From contig NC_133940.1 of assembly GCF_031877795.1 (NCBI RefSeq), positions 8,433,985 through 8,497,984 of the forward strand: 64,000 nt of DNA, in the 5' to 3' direction. Position 1 is the stretch's first letter, and each line of letters opens with the position of its first letter. The translations under genes were made by a program, and so were the position numbers. This stretch comes from Strix aluco (lineage: Eukaryota; Chordata; Aves; Strigiformes; Strigidae). A model generated the notes under the pieces. The model saw only the letters and a program-made list of their open reading frames with translations. It was not told the DNA's origin and searched no databases. Positions 1-13,200 of the stretch are shown here, piece after piece.

Positions 1-2832
1 TAAGTTATATTTCATCATTGTGTATCACTTTATTTATTTATTTACAAGCTATATAATTTAAAATAAGAAACGGGTAGATAGAAAGGATTTCTGTGTAGAA
101 AAGATACCAGGTCTTTTTCTGGCTTTCTCCTGGGCAGTGTGGTTATATTACATCAAAACCTTTGGATAATTAATTTGCTCAGTGGCTAGGGAAGCAGGCA
201 GACTGGGTTCTGTAGTCAGCCTTGGAGACACCACTGAACTTGCTACATGTGTATAGCACGTGCAGGAGCCCAGGAATGATGGACCCCACTGGGGCAGCCA
301 AAACAGGTAGGTCGGATGCTCCCCCCATGCTGTGAGCAGCACTGGGAAAGACCCAGCAGCACCTCTTTCATCAGTTTACAGCCATGAAGCCACAGCAATG
401 GCTGGAGACACCAAGAAGCCTTAGAAGGCATCTGTCTTCTCTTCACAGCATATTTGGGAAAGTTGTGCCTTTTTGTTGTAATGTTTATTACCAAAGCAAA
501 GCCCCCTCATTTTTTATTTTTACTTTTTAAATCCTTGAGACACATGGAACAGCAGGCCAGAATTTGCTTTGATTAATCTTCAATCTGGTTCTACTGTGTT
601 CTTCACCATGGTATAAATCTAGACTGCAGCTGGTAGGGGGTTGTATGCTCAAAAAAAAAAAAAAGTTGTCTCAGCACCACAACATTCAAAGTAGAAAGCT
701 TGTCTTGCCTACTTCTAAGTCTGAATAGTCTGAAAACCAAAATATAATTCAAATACTACTTTTTCTGCTGCCTTCTGCCTGAGCACAACAGAGATGAGGC
801 AGGGAAGGCAGGTACGTATTTGAAATCTGTGAGAAAATAATAAAGTGGGAGGGGCAAACAAGTGAATTCAGAAAACCTGTAGAAAGGAATAGAGAAAAAC
901 TTGTCCCGCAGAATTTATTTCAAGCCCTACACTGATGGCTACTGTCACAGATCCCTTGATTTCAGTGAGGCCTCTGACACTGTAAGCTGCTCAGGCTGTT
1001 TCATCTTGATGGTCTTACTCGTTTCAGCATAGCTGTTGGGTGGGGATGCTTGGCCCTAATATACATCATAGGCTGCCTGCTAGCTAGAAGAACAGGCTTG
1101 CTCATTTAAAATTGAATCAGGCTTTGAGCTTATGTTTGCAACAGAGAAACATAAGAAATGAAATAGTTTGCAAGAAAACCTTAAGCAACCTGATAGATTC
1201 TCAAACCAAATTCATCAAGATTTGTCCAGGATTAATGCCCAGTCCCCTTGCAAGTTAAATGCATGCCAGCCATAGCATATTTTACAAAACCCAAAAGTGC
1301 CTATGATTTGTTCTGCGATCCCCAGCACACAACAGGGTGCAGGGTTCTGCTGGAATAACCATCAGGCTCAGGTGTGCTGGGAGGCACAAGGCACAGCCTG
1401 TGCTCCTAACAGAGGTTACGAGGCTGAGGGAGGTCTGACCCATGCAATTAAACAGAAATATTTTCACTGATTGGATTTCTTGTTGGCCAGTCAAGAAACA
1501 TGGGGTATTTTTACTTGCCATTTTACAAGTGTAAGTCTGTGTGACCATGTTGTTCGCAGTATGTGGGATTAAGGGGGAGACGAGTATTTAAGGTCTTGAG
1601 TACTATTTTCCTGGCTCTGTGTATACACACACACAAGCGTGTGCTAGATGTGTTGGAATGGCTGTGTTGGAGTGTGTGCAAACCCATACAAGTGTGAGCA
1701 CTGACAAAGGGTCGAGGCTGATGGTATGCGGCAGTGAGAGGCAGGGTGTCAGGGATTAGCTGCTGTGTAAGCTACTGTCTGAAGTTGCAAGATGTTGAAC
1801 ACTAGCCAGTGCCAGGTGACTAAGCTTTCAGGTACACAGTTAACTTTTAAGGTCCTGCAGTCTTCACAAAGACTCTTGAAGGTTTAAAGTTAAGTGTGTT
1901 TTTAAAAGCGCCATTGGGTTTGGGGCCAAATTGATCAGTATTTTAAGAGTTCAAGCCCAGAACTGTAAAGCAGAACAAACCCAGGCCTGCATGTGCAAAA
2001 GCCTAATGTGTTAGCCCACTCTTTCATCCACCCTTTCCTCCCCTCCCCTCCAGAAACAGTCTCACCCAATTTTACTGTACTGTAATGGAAAATAGGAACC
2101 AGAACGTGCTTAGGCCTCCTTTACCATTTTTTTTAGTGTCCAAATAGGTCCCACAGAGCTTCTCACCAAGTGATTCTGCTTCTCTCAGTCAAAGTACCCA
2201 TGTGGGATAAAATACAAACAGCATTAATCCTAAAAGACAAAGTACAGCAGAAGAAAGAATTGCGATGAGAATTAAAATATCTGCGAATTAATTTAGCTAG
2301 CATCCACTCTCCTTTTAACATTTGGAGTGATCTTCCTCTGGAAAAAAATAAATTAAGGTCAACACACAAACTTCCTCTGCTTCCTGGAATTCTTACATAT
2401 TTTCACTATGATAACATGATTTGTGTGTGTGTAAATGCAAGGGGAGAGGCGGCCGAAAGCTGGCGGAGAGCCCCCTCCCCCTCGGTCCTGGGAGAATGCC
2501 TGAAGCATGAGCTCAGCTGTTCGGGCTCCGCGCATGGTGTCATACACTTCCACAAGCAAATTCACAGTGACATTAAGAAAAGAAGATCTGGGGCCCTAGT
2601 CTCTGAAGTGTTCACAGTGTCCATGAGACAGCTCCTACATAAAGGGCTGTTTATTTGTTGAATTATCAAATTGTTACCCATGGAGGGGGTTGAAAATATC
2701 GGAGCAGTCCTGGGATTTTCTTTGGTACGGTCACAAAAATGTGTTTTCTTCTGTGTTAGTTTTCTCTGACAGAAACACAGGTCTTTGCATTTCTGTGTCT
2801 CCCCCCTCCTCCCTCATATATAAATATTCTGG

Positions 2833-2850
2833 AAAAAAAAAAAAAAAAAA
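2833..2850. repeat. Poly-A tract (A18)
   Basis: An uninterrupted run of 18 A follows a short AT-rich stretch. No retroposon body could be recognised immediately upstream, so it is listed as a simple repeat rather than a SINE or LINE tail. Confidence 0.9.
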
Positions 2851-3117
2851 GAGGCAGCCTAGAATTAGCCATTAATTAAGTCCTTTACAGGTTTAAAATA
2901 AATAGTTGATGAAAGCTTAGGAAGAAGACCTCAGCACAAAGCATGTCTGTACGACATAGTGTGCTTCTGAGAAACAGAATTTAAATGATTTGCATATGGG
3001 CACCTAAATATTTAATGGTTTTGCAGTTTAGGAAAACAGGCTTAAAACTATGCTGTGCAGTCTATGATCTTATCTGGCTCTGTTGGCTATGTTGGGTCAA
3101 ATGTGTTGTTATTGTTA

Positions 3118-3165
3118 GGGCCTGATCCTGGAATTTCAGAAGCTGTTGGAGCACTCAGCACCGTT
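3118..3165. repeat. Degraded palindromic (MITE-like) repeat, half copy
   Basis: The segment opens with GGGCCTGATCCTGGAA and continues through a GAGCACTCAGCACC motif. This resembles one arm of the short palindromic repeats that are abundant in crocodilian, turtle and bird genomes, whose arms read roughly 'gggcctgatcctgcaa ... tgagcac'. The other arm is not clear, so it is probably an old, truncated copy. The family assignment rests on remembered consensus, not on an alignment. Confidence 0.4.
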
Positions 3166-4061
3166 TTAAACTGAGGCTCCTCTTCAGTGTCGTATCAGCG
3201 CGCAGCTGAGGCTAGTACACGTTCAGGTTTCTAAAGCTGCTAGAGTGTTTGAGACCCTTTAAGTCAAAACCTGGCAATGTTGTTCTCCTTACAAAGAAGT
3301 TTCACACTTGCATCGTATCAGTTCTCAAGCCGCCTTACAGCCCCTTCTTTCTTTCCCCTGTCCCCATCCCCCAGCCGTGGCCCGCTATGTACATGCTCCC
3401 AAACTCAGCTAAGCATTTCGTGAGTGTGCAGGGCTGAATGCACATTCACAGGAAACAAAACCGTGAGATACTTTCAAAAATGCAGACACACAAAACACTT
3501 CTAGACAGCTACAGGCAGGTGCAGCGTTTTACGCTTCAGATGACTGTCCAGTTTTACAGCGCAGGACGGGGGCATTCTGATGAGACTGCTCTCCAAGGCC
3601 ACAGTAAAATATTAACTGAATGGAAAAGTTAAATAAAAAGAAGCAGCTCTTCCCAGTGGAATTGTAGCATTCTCTCCTCTTCACATTCTTTTGAGCTCAT
3701 TCATTCCTTTGAGCTGCAATAACAAGTCAGCTATTTGTATATGGTGAGACTTGTAATGGAGAAGAGAGACAAATCTGCTCAGAAGTAAAATCCTGTCTCA
3801 CTGCACTTTTTGCAGCGATCACTATGCTTCTTCCCCAGCTGCAGATAGACTTCATCGCAGTTCCACTTCCAGGCAGCCTAGCTCTTTGGCACAGACCCCT
3901 GGTCCCTGTGATTTAGCGATCAGGTCTCCCATCACAAACATGCATCCAAATAACCAGCATTTTTGGACCCCTTGCTCCAAGTAGTCCATCAGCTAAACGC
4001 TGGGGCTGAGGAGGCCGATAGCCCTGGGGATTCTTAATATCATGCAGAGTCAGGTTTTACT

Positions 4062-4120
4062 GGTCCAATCCTGGTTACCCAAAATTCCTGTTGACACCAA
4101 TGGGAGTTGCAGGTGCTTGA
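4062..4120. repeat. Degraded palindromic (MITE-like) repeat
   Basis: The core reads 'gttgacaccaatgggagttgcaggtgctt', split here by substitutions. It recalls the central 'cattgacttcaatgggagttg' palindrome of archosaur and turtle short repeats. A matching 'ggtccaatcctgg' lies just upstream, as expected for the left arm. The copy is strongly diverged, so the boundaries are approximate. Confidence 0.4.
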
Positions 4121-4491
4121 AAACCTCTCAGATATATGGATTGCTTCATTCATCATTCAGCTGCAGCCTTGTCTGGACAGGAGGACAGTAACCTTTAAAG
4201 AGCAACACCTCACAACCATTAAGCAACTAATATTTTATGCATTTGTATCACAGTTGGCTCCAAAGCCAAACTTGGCAAGTGTCTGGGGGTTTCTCTTGAG
4301 AGTAATTTTGTCTGTTTATACTGCTGTTCTGTTTAAGGTGTTTAAGGGTTGTTTCCTTGATCCTTCTTCATTAGAGGTAATTGAATAGTTTAGCAGCCCA
4401 ATCATTGTTTGGCTGAGTTTTCCAGTCAACAACCCACTGATTGAATAATCGCTCACAAGATACAGAGGCACAGAAAGATAAGTTTATCACA

Positions 4492-4545
4492 ATTTTCTAG
4501 CACTCGGAACATCTTCAAAGTGCTTGGCAGGCCACTAATTACATT
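4492..4545 (-). repeat. Possible MIR/L2-like retroposon scrap
   Basis: The string around 'cttcaaagtgcttggcaggcca' followed by 'ctaatta' resembles the reverse complement of the 'aaagtgctttacaaac ... attaatta' part of MIR/L2-type elements. A separate 'gaggcacagaaagataagt' just upstream (about 4465-4483) also resembles this family, but the order of the two pieces is not the standard one. This could be two fragments or chance. Confidence 0.3.
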
Positions 4546-5454
4546 TTTATAAACAGCTGCGGATTCAGATCTTGCCAAAATGCAGGAAGATTCCTGTAGC
4601 CCGTGATTTCAATTTCCCTACAACTTCACTGGTGACTTGGGCAACGACATCCTTTGCACAGGCTCCTCGCTTGGGGGAAAAAAATTCCCTCCAGTTGCTT
4701 TGCAAGGAGGTTCTGCGCAACCCCAGGTGCCAACCCCTTCCTGCAGGTCTCCAAGCAGCTCCGTGTTGTTTCTGTGCTAAGAAATATCCTTTCACCACCC
4801 CCAGCGAGACAGAGTTTACCTCCTGCCTGAGGCAGAGCTGCAGCTCAGCCATGCCAATTATAAAAGATGCCTCCCAAACGTGTATTCCTGGTTTCCAGAG
4901 TGACTCTGAGGTGCTACCACACCTATCTTTAGAGTGGCTAAAAGTTACCAAGAGGCAATGTGGTCACAGGGAGTCACATACCGTGGTGATGAGCGTAGCA
5001 TGAATCGCGAACTAGACGGCTGAGGACGCTTGGATTCTCGACCCAGAATCTCTAACTGACAAAGGGAAATTCTTTGTGTGTATGTGTGAATTGCTTTCTG
5101 GCTCTCCTTGCATTGCTGGGACATACCGTGCTTGGCTTCCCTCATACGCATTAAGCCCAAAGTTTCACTTGCCTGTTTCCCCACCCCTGCAGGCTGTGTG
5201 GGCAGTCCCAGCTGGGGGGGAGGTAGCCAGAGGATCAGTTGGCCAAGTTGTATGGCCAGGTTCAAAATGGCTGTCAAACAGGGATCATTAACAGTGAAGA
5301 TGGGAACTATCGTATTCAAACACAGAAGAACTTTCTGGAAAGAAATGTGATGATTGAACATTGTGCCCACCATGTTTGTACCACAGCTTAGCTGGCATCA
5401 TCTCTGTACCAGAGGTGAGCCCCAACTGAGAAAACTGCTTTTAGCTCCATGCTG

Positions 5455-5773
5455 CTCCACCTCGTTGTTACGAGAGAGGTTGGTGCTGGTCTCTTCTCAC
5501 AGGTGATTAGTGACAGAACGAGGGGGAATGGCTTTAAACTCCAACAGGGGAGGTTCAGACTGGACATTAGGAAAAAGTTTTTCACCGAAAGAGTGGTCAG
5601 ACAGTGGAATAGGCTGCCCAGGGAGAGGGAGTGGAGTCACCATCCCTGGACGTGTTTAAGGGTCGTTTGGATGAGATGCTGGGGGATGTGGTGTAGGGGA
5701 GAACTTTGTAGAGTAGGGCTGATGGTTGGACTCGATGATCCCAAGGGGCTTTTCCAACCTGAATGATTCTGTG
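5455..5773 (+). mobile_element. CR1 non-LTR retroposon, 5'-truncated 3' end
   Basis: This is the tail of an avian CR1 LINE. The 3' end carries the family hallmark 'ggttggactcgatgatc' followed by 'cttttccaacctgaatgatt' and a terminal ATTCTGTG-type octamer near 5766-5773. Upstream, one plus-strand frame still encodes the motif [16 protein letters not shown], typical of the C-terminal end of the CR1 ORF2 (endonuclease/reverse transcriptase) protein; the frame is then lost within the following 'gggagagggagtggag' stretch. The rest of ORF2, including the reverse transcriptase domain, is absent, so the copy is dead. Severe 5' truncation is usual for CR1. No clear target-site duplication is visible, also usual for CR1. 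The subfamily cannot be named without alignment. Confidence 0.93.
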
Positions 5774-7182
5774 TTACTGACTTCAGTTCAGCTGTCTTGA
5801 AAACGCTTTCCCATAGCCCCTACAGAAACTGTAATATGTGTTCATACTAACATCTTACAAAAGCCTTCAAAACACTGTGAATCCTGGTGAATTTTGAATG
5901 TGAGATTGCTTTCATCCTAGAACTGCTGACTCCCCAAAAGCCTCAGAATCATTGTACCAGAAATTGTATCAAGATCTGTGATAAGTGTCCGGAGGGCAAT
6001 GCAGCTAGAGCAGAGTGGCATGACTACTCCATACAGGGAAAGGAGTACAGTAATTTGGCTAGCAGGCTAGGGTTAGGGTCACCTGTGCTATAGGTATTTC
6101 AAATCCATCCAATTAAACAATGTTAATTAGCAGTGGTTCTTTTTTCTAGAATAGTCATAGCTGTTCTTCCTTGTCTAATAATGGAAGAATGCCACCAGCT
6201 TCAAAAGTGATTTCTAAGGACTGATTAAGGAATATTTGTTCAACTTAGAGAAGAATAAAGTCCTACATATATGTTAATACAACCCCACTAACACAGAATG
6301 GCTTTTTGTTGTTCTCCTCTGTCTGGAACGTGAGCAATTTATGGTCTGCTGCTGCATCTAATTAGTGTATCTGATCCTTAAATTGAAGCAGTAGAGACTT
6401 GTGATTTTTAAGTCCAACATTTCCTGGCTCTATCATTGAAAAAAAGGCTTCATCGAAGACTCAAGAGATAGAGTATTATGGTATTTAAAAGCCTAAGTTG
6501 GATACAGCCAGAAAATAAAGGCGTGATCTTAAGCAGTCGCATGGCTGTCTTGGTTCAGATTCCCAACATAGAGTGAAGGTAAACTGCATTCAACATAGAT
6601 ATGTGGGAAGAACTTGGCCTTGTATAGCTCCCTCCTTGGTACTAGCCAAGATAAAAATACATCAGGATTACCAGCATCTAGGAAACTAACATATGGTGCT
6701 ACCGCAGAATGACATACTAATATATTTTAGAAAACCATTATTTTTCTCTTTTTGTGTAGTTCCTCATTAATCTAGATGCCATTCATTCTCTGCCTGGATT
6801 TTTCCTGCATTTTTCCCATGAAAAGAGAGGATATGCTTGAATTAATTTAATTGCCCAATGTTTTGTTCAAATAGCTGTGGCAGAAATAACTTTTAGGAGC
6901 CAGGTTAAAGAGCCCCCTTGGCTGCAGTGGTTAACGCTCATTGTTGCTGTCAGCCCCTCTGCATTGATTCAGGATCATACTGCTATTAGTGTTGAAGTGG
7001 CTTGGGAAGTTGCGGTGCTTCCTTTTCTCTCTCACTCTCTCCTTTCTTTTTCCTGCAAGATCAAGAAGATCTCACCGTAATCTGGGAGCAAGTTGTTTTC
7101 AAATACTTTAGGAAGAGCCAGAGTACTCAAAAGGAATTTAGAGGTTTATTTCCAAGGCAGCTGAAAATTGTCTTTGAATGAG

Positions 7183-7233
7183 CAGGCCTGATCCTTCCCT
7201 GGTGTAAATCGCTGTGCTTCTGTGGGGCTATAC
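7183..7233. repeat. Degraded palindromic (MITE-like) repeat
   Basis: It contains 'gcaggcctgatcc' followed by 'ctggtgtaaatcgctgtgc' and 'gtggggctata'. This order matches the arm of a common bird/turtle/crocodilian repeat that reads roughly 'gcctgatcctcagctggtgtaaatcagcgtagctcc'. Only one arm is visible. The same 'tggtgtaaatcag' motif recurs at 36543-36555. Confidence 0.45.
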
Positions 7234-10200
7234 TGTCTACGTGAAGTGGGCATCAGCCAGGCGACATCCCCTACGACTGGAAGTCATCCACCCACCTTTT
7301 CCATCCTCCCATGGCAAAACAGAACTTCCCTCAGCTGTGTAAGCTGCAGTTGATGCTGCTCCAAACAACAGCGGGTGCCCAAGAACTGCAGAGCAGAGCA
7401 GGGTAATCGCCATCCCCTTTCTGACAGGGGAAGTGCCTTCCTCGTCCCAGCCCCAGCCGCCCTCGCTGGGCAGAAGGTGTGGAGGGAAGCTGGTTCCTGT
7501 ACTTCGCACTGTCTTTATCTGCGAAGGTTAGACAGGCTGGTCGTGTGGGGGCTGCACCCTCTTCTGCGGTTCCCAAAGTTAATCTATTCTGCACTGTACA
7601 AAAACAAGTGAAGTGACAAGACAAAAGAAAATGCAATCCTGTTGATTCTGTTGTTTCTGCCACTGCTGTCAGCCCTGAAGGTTTTGTATTTTAGTAAACA
7701 GAGAACTCATAATGACATGCAAGTTACTTGAGAAAAGTGATAGTAAAACAGAGAGTTCTTTTTTGGAGAAAAATACGAAAACAAAAACATACTCTGAACA
7801 CTGAGATGGGTATGCACCAAAGAGAGCATGCAGCAGAATTGTCAGCATCTTTCGCTAAATCCCACAAATGCCATTGAACTTTCGTAAACAGCTAATGACT
7901 GAACCATAAAGGTCCAAAATCTCACGGGCTCTTTTGTTGGTCTGTAAAGGCCACTGTCAGTGGGCAGGTAGCCTGCTGCTGAGGCTGCAGTACGGTAGGG
8001 CACGTCCTGGCAGTAGCAGCCTTCAGCAAGTGGTTGGTCAGAGACAGACCCATCTCCACCGGGGAGCGTTTCCCTTGGGGAAGGGAAGGCAACAGAGGGG
8101 GTAGCTGGGATTAGAGGTGTGAGCACAGGAGAAGGACCAAGAGAAAGTCTTAAGGAGTAGTAGGACCAAATGAAAAAAACACTGTGCAAGAATGTGTCGG
8201 GTGACCAGGAGCAGAAGGTGGGCAGGAGAACAGCAGGACCTAGGGCGACAGGCTTGGAGGACACACGTGCCCAAATGCCCACTGGCTCACGGGGGTATTC
8301 TTTCTTTCTAATTTTTAAAAGTGTTCAATTCAACTATCACTCTTAGCCCTAATGAACAGAGAGATACTATCCCCACCATCCTTTTGCACGTCCATGTTGT
8401 GTAACTTGCTTGTGATGGATCTGTACCTAAAATAGTTAAATTCAAGCTGTTTCTTGAGCTATAGGAGAAGTGTGAGGCTGTACCTGTCACATAATTTAAA
8501 GACGCTCTATGAAATCTTTTGAGTAATTTCCTTTGGGGGGTGGGGTGGTGCAATTTCTCAGAACAGTGCCTTCTTAGTAATTTTAATAACAAAATGTATA
8601 ATTCTGAATGGATGCCATAGTTGTGCAAGTCATGCTGCTATTGTATTGGACATAGAAATGTATCTTAATAGCTGGTATTCGTTCCTGCACTGAAGGGAAG
8701 TAGAGCTTTATTTTTTGGCTCAAGAAATCTGACACTAGTTGAGACAACACACATTTTTATACAAGGCTGCAGCCGCTAGCAAATGGATGCATATTTTTAT
8801 GACAGGATATGCTCAGTAGCCCTGGGAAACCAAGATTTGAAATCAATAATTTCTAGTAAATCACAAACTGACATTGGCAACATCCTACTCTGGCTGAATA
8901 TCTGTATCATCACAGACACTCTTCTTTAATAAACAGAACATACGATGTTTCACGCATTGGTTTTGCATTTTCTTGACAACTGCATAAAAGTATAATTTCC
9001 ATGCTTGATCCAAGGGATCTCTGACAAAGGGAAGAGGATAACATTTGTTTCTGTGGGCTTTATGGTTTGAAATCTCAGGGCCAATTCTGCCATCAGGTAG
9101 TTTATGAATATTCATGTAAATTGTTTTGAGTTGAAGAATATGTAACTTTGCCATGTATCTGGCATGGAAAGAATAGTTTGACAGTCACGAAATAGAGAAT
9201 GCTTTAAAAAATAGTGTCAGCTCTAGCAACGAGAGGACAACTCTAGGAACGAAAGGGAAAATTAAGGAAGAAAGGTGTGTGCTTCCTGATGGAAGCAAAA
9301 TTATGTGATCCTGTCTTAGAAACAATGACTATAGAACCATTTATGCAGACTTAGATATTTAAAGCAATTTGGAGTCTCTTGTACCAGATATGGGCCAGAA
9401 TTGGCATTTCTGTTGACTTCTAGAGGAATTGAGGTGGGTCCATATGTTCCTGATCATTGCATGTGTATGTGAACTGTATGATCCAGCAGTGAGAAAACAG
9501 CAAAGCTAGAATTATTACTAAGCCTTTTTTTGCATTATTATATCTTCTGAGTGTTGCCTTCCTTGCAGTCAGGTGCAGGAGTCAAACAAGAGTGTCCCAT
9601 TGCCCAGGGCTATTGTTAACTTGGAAATTTGGCAAGCGACACCTGTCAGTCTTTGCTCCTCATCTGATACCCCTTCCACAGGCTGGAAGCTGCTTTTGTG
9701 CCCACTTGGCTGCTGGAGCTCTGCAGCTACTGACAAATGTGAGGTAACGCTTGGAAAAAATGCATCCCCTGGGTAGTGGCAGGCACTGCAAACGCGGGCT
9801 CATTTCAGTGATGCCTCTGCCATTTGCATGTACGCTTTCGGTTGAGCATATGATGGCTTTTATTCCTAGATGTAAGTGAGGCTGCAGGTGAAATGTGCAG
9901 TGGCCTCAGCCCTGCCATCCCACTCCCTGCAGCCCAGCACCTTCCATGAGAAAGGCCAGCACACAGTCTGTGCTCGCCAGGCAAAGCCAGCAGCAGCCAT
10001 GCAGGGAGCACGCGTCATAAATCAAGAGGGAAGATGTTTTATGCACAAGTCAGAACTGGAGAAACGCCATTAATTAGCAAACTTTTTCAATGTATTGTTG
10101 CTAACAATACAACTATTAAATGTGATATTATGTTCACTTGTATCATCTTCTGTATTTTTAATGGAAAATCTTATTAGCTGCAAGGCAATTGGAATTTAAA

Positions 10201-10604
10201 TGACCGTAAGTCCCATACAAAGACAGTTAAACATGTTGGTCATAATTCAGCCTTTCTATAGAATATTTTGGCCTCGACGAAGGTGTATCAGGTATTTGAT
10301 ATTCTTCTAGCACTGCTTCCTAGACTCAGTCCTGGTGGAAATCTGCACTTAGAGCACTTTGCAACTTGGTATGGCCTGATTGCAAGTAGAGTTGGAGAGT
10401 TAAAATATTGCAGAGCTAAATCCTGTAGGCCAGACTTCACTCAGGTCAAAAATTAAATGCCTGGATGAGATCAACAGACTTCTCTTTACATGAAAAGATT
10501 TTGAGTAGTGATCTTGAGTTTGGGATGTCAGTAGGGCTGGGATTTTGCCTCATGCGAGCAGGACTTCATCAGTGCTGATGGTGCAGATGTATCTGTGTGC
10601 TTAC

Positions 10605-10690
10605 CTAAGCACTCAAGTAATCCCTTTGGTTTCTGAGAGAGTCATACATAAGAGAGTCAAGCACGTGCTTAAGTGGATCTTTGAGCTATG
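10605..10690. repeat. Degraded palindromic (MITE-like) repeat
   Basis: The string 'gtcaagcacgtgcttaagtg' is close to the 'agttaagcacgtgcttaagtgc' core of an archosaur/turtle repeat, which ends in 'tttgctgaatcagggcc'. Here the end has decayed to 'gatctttgagcta'. A better-preserved end of the same type is at 31272-31332. Boundaries are approximate. Confidence 0.45.
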
Positions 10691-11719
10691 CAAATAATCG
10701 ATTTCTGTATTTAAAATATAAGTTCAAAGTAGATCAATTTGGAACAAGCATTTGGCAGCCAAGCAGACTGATTTTTTGATGATTTTAACCTATACTTTAG
10801 TAGAAGCTACATACTTCATGCTATGTACCTTTCGATGAAAATATGAAGAAATTACTAACAGCGTTGTTATCTCCTAACTCCTAAGCACAGAGATTCTGGT
10901 TAGATCTGTGTCTGGTTTTCTGTACAAAAGACAAAATCAGCATTCACTTTGATTTATAGAATTTCCTAAACTAGTTCATGTACCCACTGACATGTTAGCA
11001 TGCCTGTCCATCCTTTGATGATTTTTACCTATACACTCTTCCATGGACACTCATGTAAATAATGACCTACTGAAGGAAGAATTGATCAGCTGTGTTCTTC
11101 CTTCATGTCCAAATCAGCAAAGGCCGTGCTGAAACCCTTTAGTTAACTGCTCACAAACAAAAGCTTTTTCCTTGAAGCTCCCTATTTTCCTAAGAGTAAT
11201 GTTTCTTACAAAAATTAGAATTGATACATTAACAATTATACGTATTTTTCTACATGACTTATAAAATTACTTAATGTAGCAAGCATTACTGAGGAAATTA
11301 AAATTGCTTATTGATGCAATTTATCTATTTTCAGGTATTTCCCACATACTTTTACTAGGAAAAAAGGGACATCCAATTAAACACATTCAGAAATGATCTG
11401 AGATGCTGTTTTGCTCAACACATGAAGTTACTGATGTTAATAGTATAATGGGTTTCAGAAATGAATTGAAATTTTGCATGCATTAGAAATCTCATCGCCA
11501 AAATATTATAGTGTACTATGGGGGAAGTACACAGAGGACGTGAGCCCTCCTGGTTCTGAGCATCAGCCAGTTCGTTACAAATTGTCTACCCTTAAGAAGA
11601 AACTTGCTAAGAAATTTGCACTGCTACGTGCAATTTGTCCTGCAGTTGTTCAGTAAAGGTTTCTTTTCTGTCTTCTGAAGCATCAGCTATTGCCTGTGGT
11701 CAGAGACAAGATACCAAAT

Positions 11720-12300
11720 TAGCTAGATCACAGGTCTAATCCAGCATAAGAAGTGCAATGCTGTCCAGTCAAGCCTAAGGTTCATCAGGCCCAATATCCG
11801 TGCCTTGAAGTGGCTGCCACTAGACCCTTTAGGAAGGAACCTGCTTTGTACACAAGGCCTGGACAGAGAGAGTCCTTCCTCCCTTCATATTGCCTGCCAG
11901 CTTCCAGCATTTAGTGGTTCAGAACCAGAGGTCACATCCAGACCTTCGTGTTAAATACCCACTGATGAATTTGCCCTCCACGAGTACTTCCAATCCCTTT
12001 TGAACCCATTTATTCTAAAATATCCATCCATAGTAATGATCTCCACAGTTTAATTAAGTGCTTTTGAAAATGGATAACTCTGATATCCCGAAGAAAAATG
12101 CTGGTTAGATGCACCTTTGATCTGATGGGAATTCTTATGTTCTTATTTATATTACCCTGACCTGCAATTATGCCACAGTTGTCTTCATTCCTTCAAAGCA
12201 AATGCAGTTAGATTTGGGGGGGATTCTGTAATTTTCTATCAGAGCAATAATTTAATCTTCTTTTATATTCTTCCTTATCACCTTGTTTATGTTTGGCCTA
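11720..12300 (+). mobile_element. Old CR1/L3-like LINE remnant
   Basis: The left part ('ggttcatcaggcccaatatcc', 'agtggctgccactaga') and the right part ('agtaatgatctccacag' then 'tttaattaagtgctttt', then 'ttgatctgatggg' and 'ttcttatgttctt') follow the order of an old amniote non-LTR retroposon 3' region in which 'ccacagtttaattatgtg' and 'tttcattggatgaccccttgttctt' are landmarks. It is highly diverged and carries no readable reverse transcriptase. The assignment is by recalled consensus and could equally be a related SINE sharing a LINE tail. Confidence 0.45.
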
Positions 12301-13200
12301 ATAATAATTATCTTTGCTGTGGGATGGAGTTGTCTACATCCCAGTTCATACATCTCTCCCTTGAATTTTGCACCTCATGCTCACGTGCCAAGGGTTTGTG
12401 GTTTGGGTAGAATTAGGACAAACTCATGTTTTAGCTTATGAAGTCTTATGTATATCTGTTGCAGTTCATGTGATTTTACTCCCCAGGGGCTTTGCTTTGC
12501 ATTTTAGCTCCCAGTAAACATACACTCAAAGTGTATTTCAGCCAAAGCCATTGATTTCACCTGATTTCAGGTCAAAAACATGCAAGTAGCAAGCATCACA
12601 TGATTTCCATCCGATTCTGGGTCACTGACAAATTTCTGAATCCTTCAGTGAATCTGTGGTGAATCCTTGCACTACTCAATTGCTGCTTCCCTTCAGTGTA
12701 CAAGATATGCTGTGGAGCAGCCCTCGTCTGCTCAGACTTTTGTTGTCCTTACGGACGTCAGGAACACCCAGAGGCCAGCTGGGAGTCAGACACGGTTCTC
12801 CTGGGAGAACAGAGTCCCAGCATTAAGGTTACCTGGATGTGCAGTTTTAGCATGTTTAATTCACACCAGCCTTGAAAGATGCAAATCTTTTCTCTAGCCC
12901 TTGGCCATCTTGTATTGGCAGTGCCTGTTGCTCACACAGCTCATCGAGATCGTCTCTGAGGGCATGATCCTTTCACTTGGTGAACATAACATTGGGCAGT
13001 TATTTAGCACATGGCAGCTTTCCAGCTATCAGTTCTCTTTAGGTAAAAAGATACTGCTTTTTCAAAAACAAAGCGTTGGACCTGTTTGGGGTTTTTTTTC
13101 CAGAAAAGATACAGTTCAGTGCACTCTTTTCATCAGTTCATTATTTTTTAGATACAGTTATAACTTCTCAGCTCTCAGACAATTTAGAAAGAAATGACGC

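Larger units (their letters stand above)
1..5454. other. Non-coding stretch, no gene seen
   Basis: No open reading frame here has both codon character and splice or start context that would support a gene. The longest pair, at 4565-4951 on the minus strand and 4572-5003 on the plus strand, lie on top of each other, which points to chance absence of stops. Simple features are an A14 run near 651-664 and an A18 run at 2833-2850. Short remnants that look like old palindromic repeats occur at 3118-3165 and 4062-4120, and a possible MIR/L2-like scrap at about 4492-4545; these have their own entries. The rest is CpG-poor and looks like intergenic or intronic vertebrate DNA. Confidence 0.6.
5774..11719. 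other. Non-coding stretch with sparse old repeats
   Basis: No gene is supported. Open reading frames at 7842-8282 (minus) and 8308-8628 (minus) have low-complexity or unremarkable products and no recognisable domain. Palindromic-repeat remnants appear at 7183-7233, about 9385-9430 and 10605-10690. A pair of TTAGGG-like units at about 6069-6080 is too short to be an interstitial telomere array. Otherwise the DNA is AT-rich and CpG-poor with no tandem structure. Confidence 0.55.

Noticed and set aside
4565..5003. Paired frames of 128 and 143 codons on opposite strands
   Set aside because: Mutual overlap, no domain, no splice context and no codon character favouring one strand.
6066..6082. Two TTAGGG-like units suggesting an interstitial telomere
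   Set aside because: Only about two units; far too short to separate from chance.
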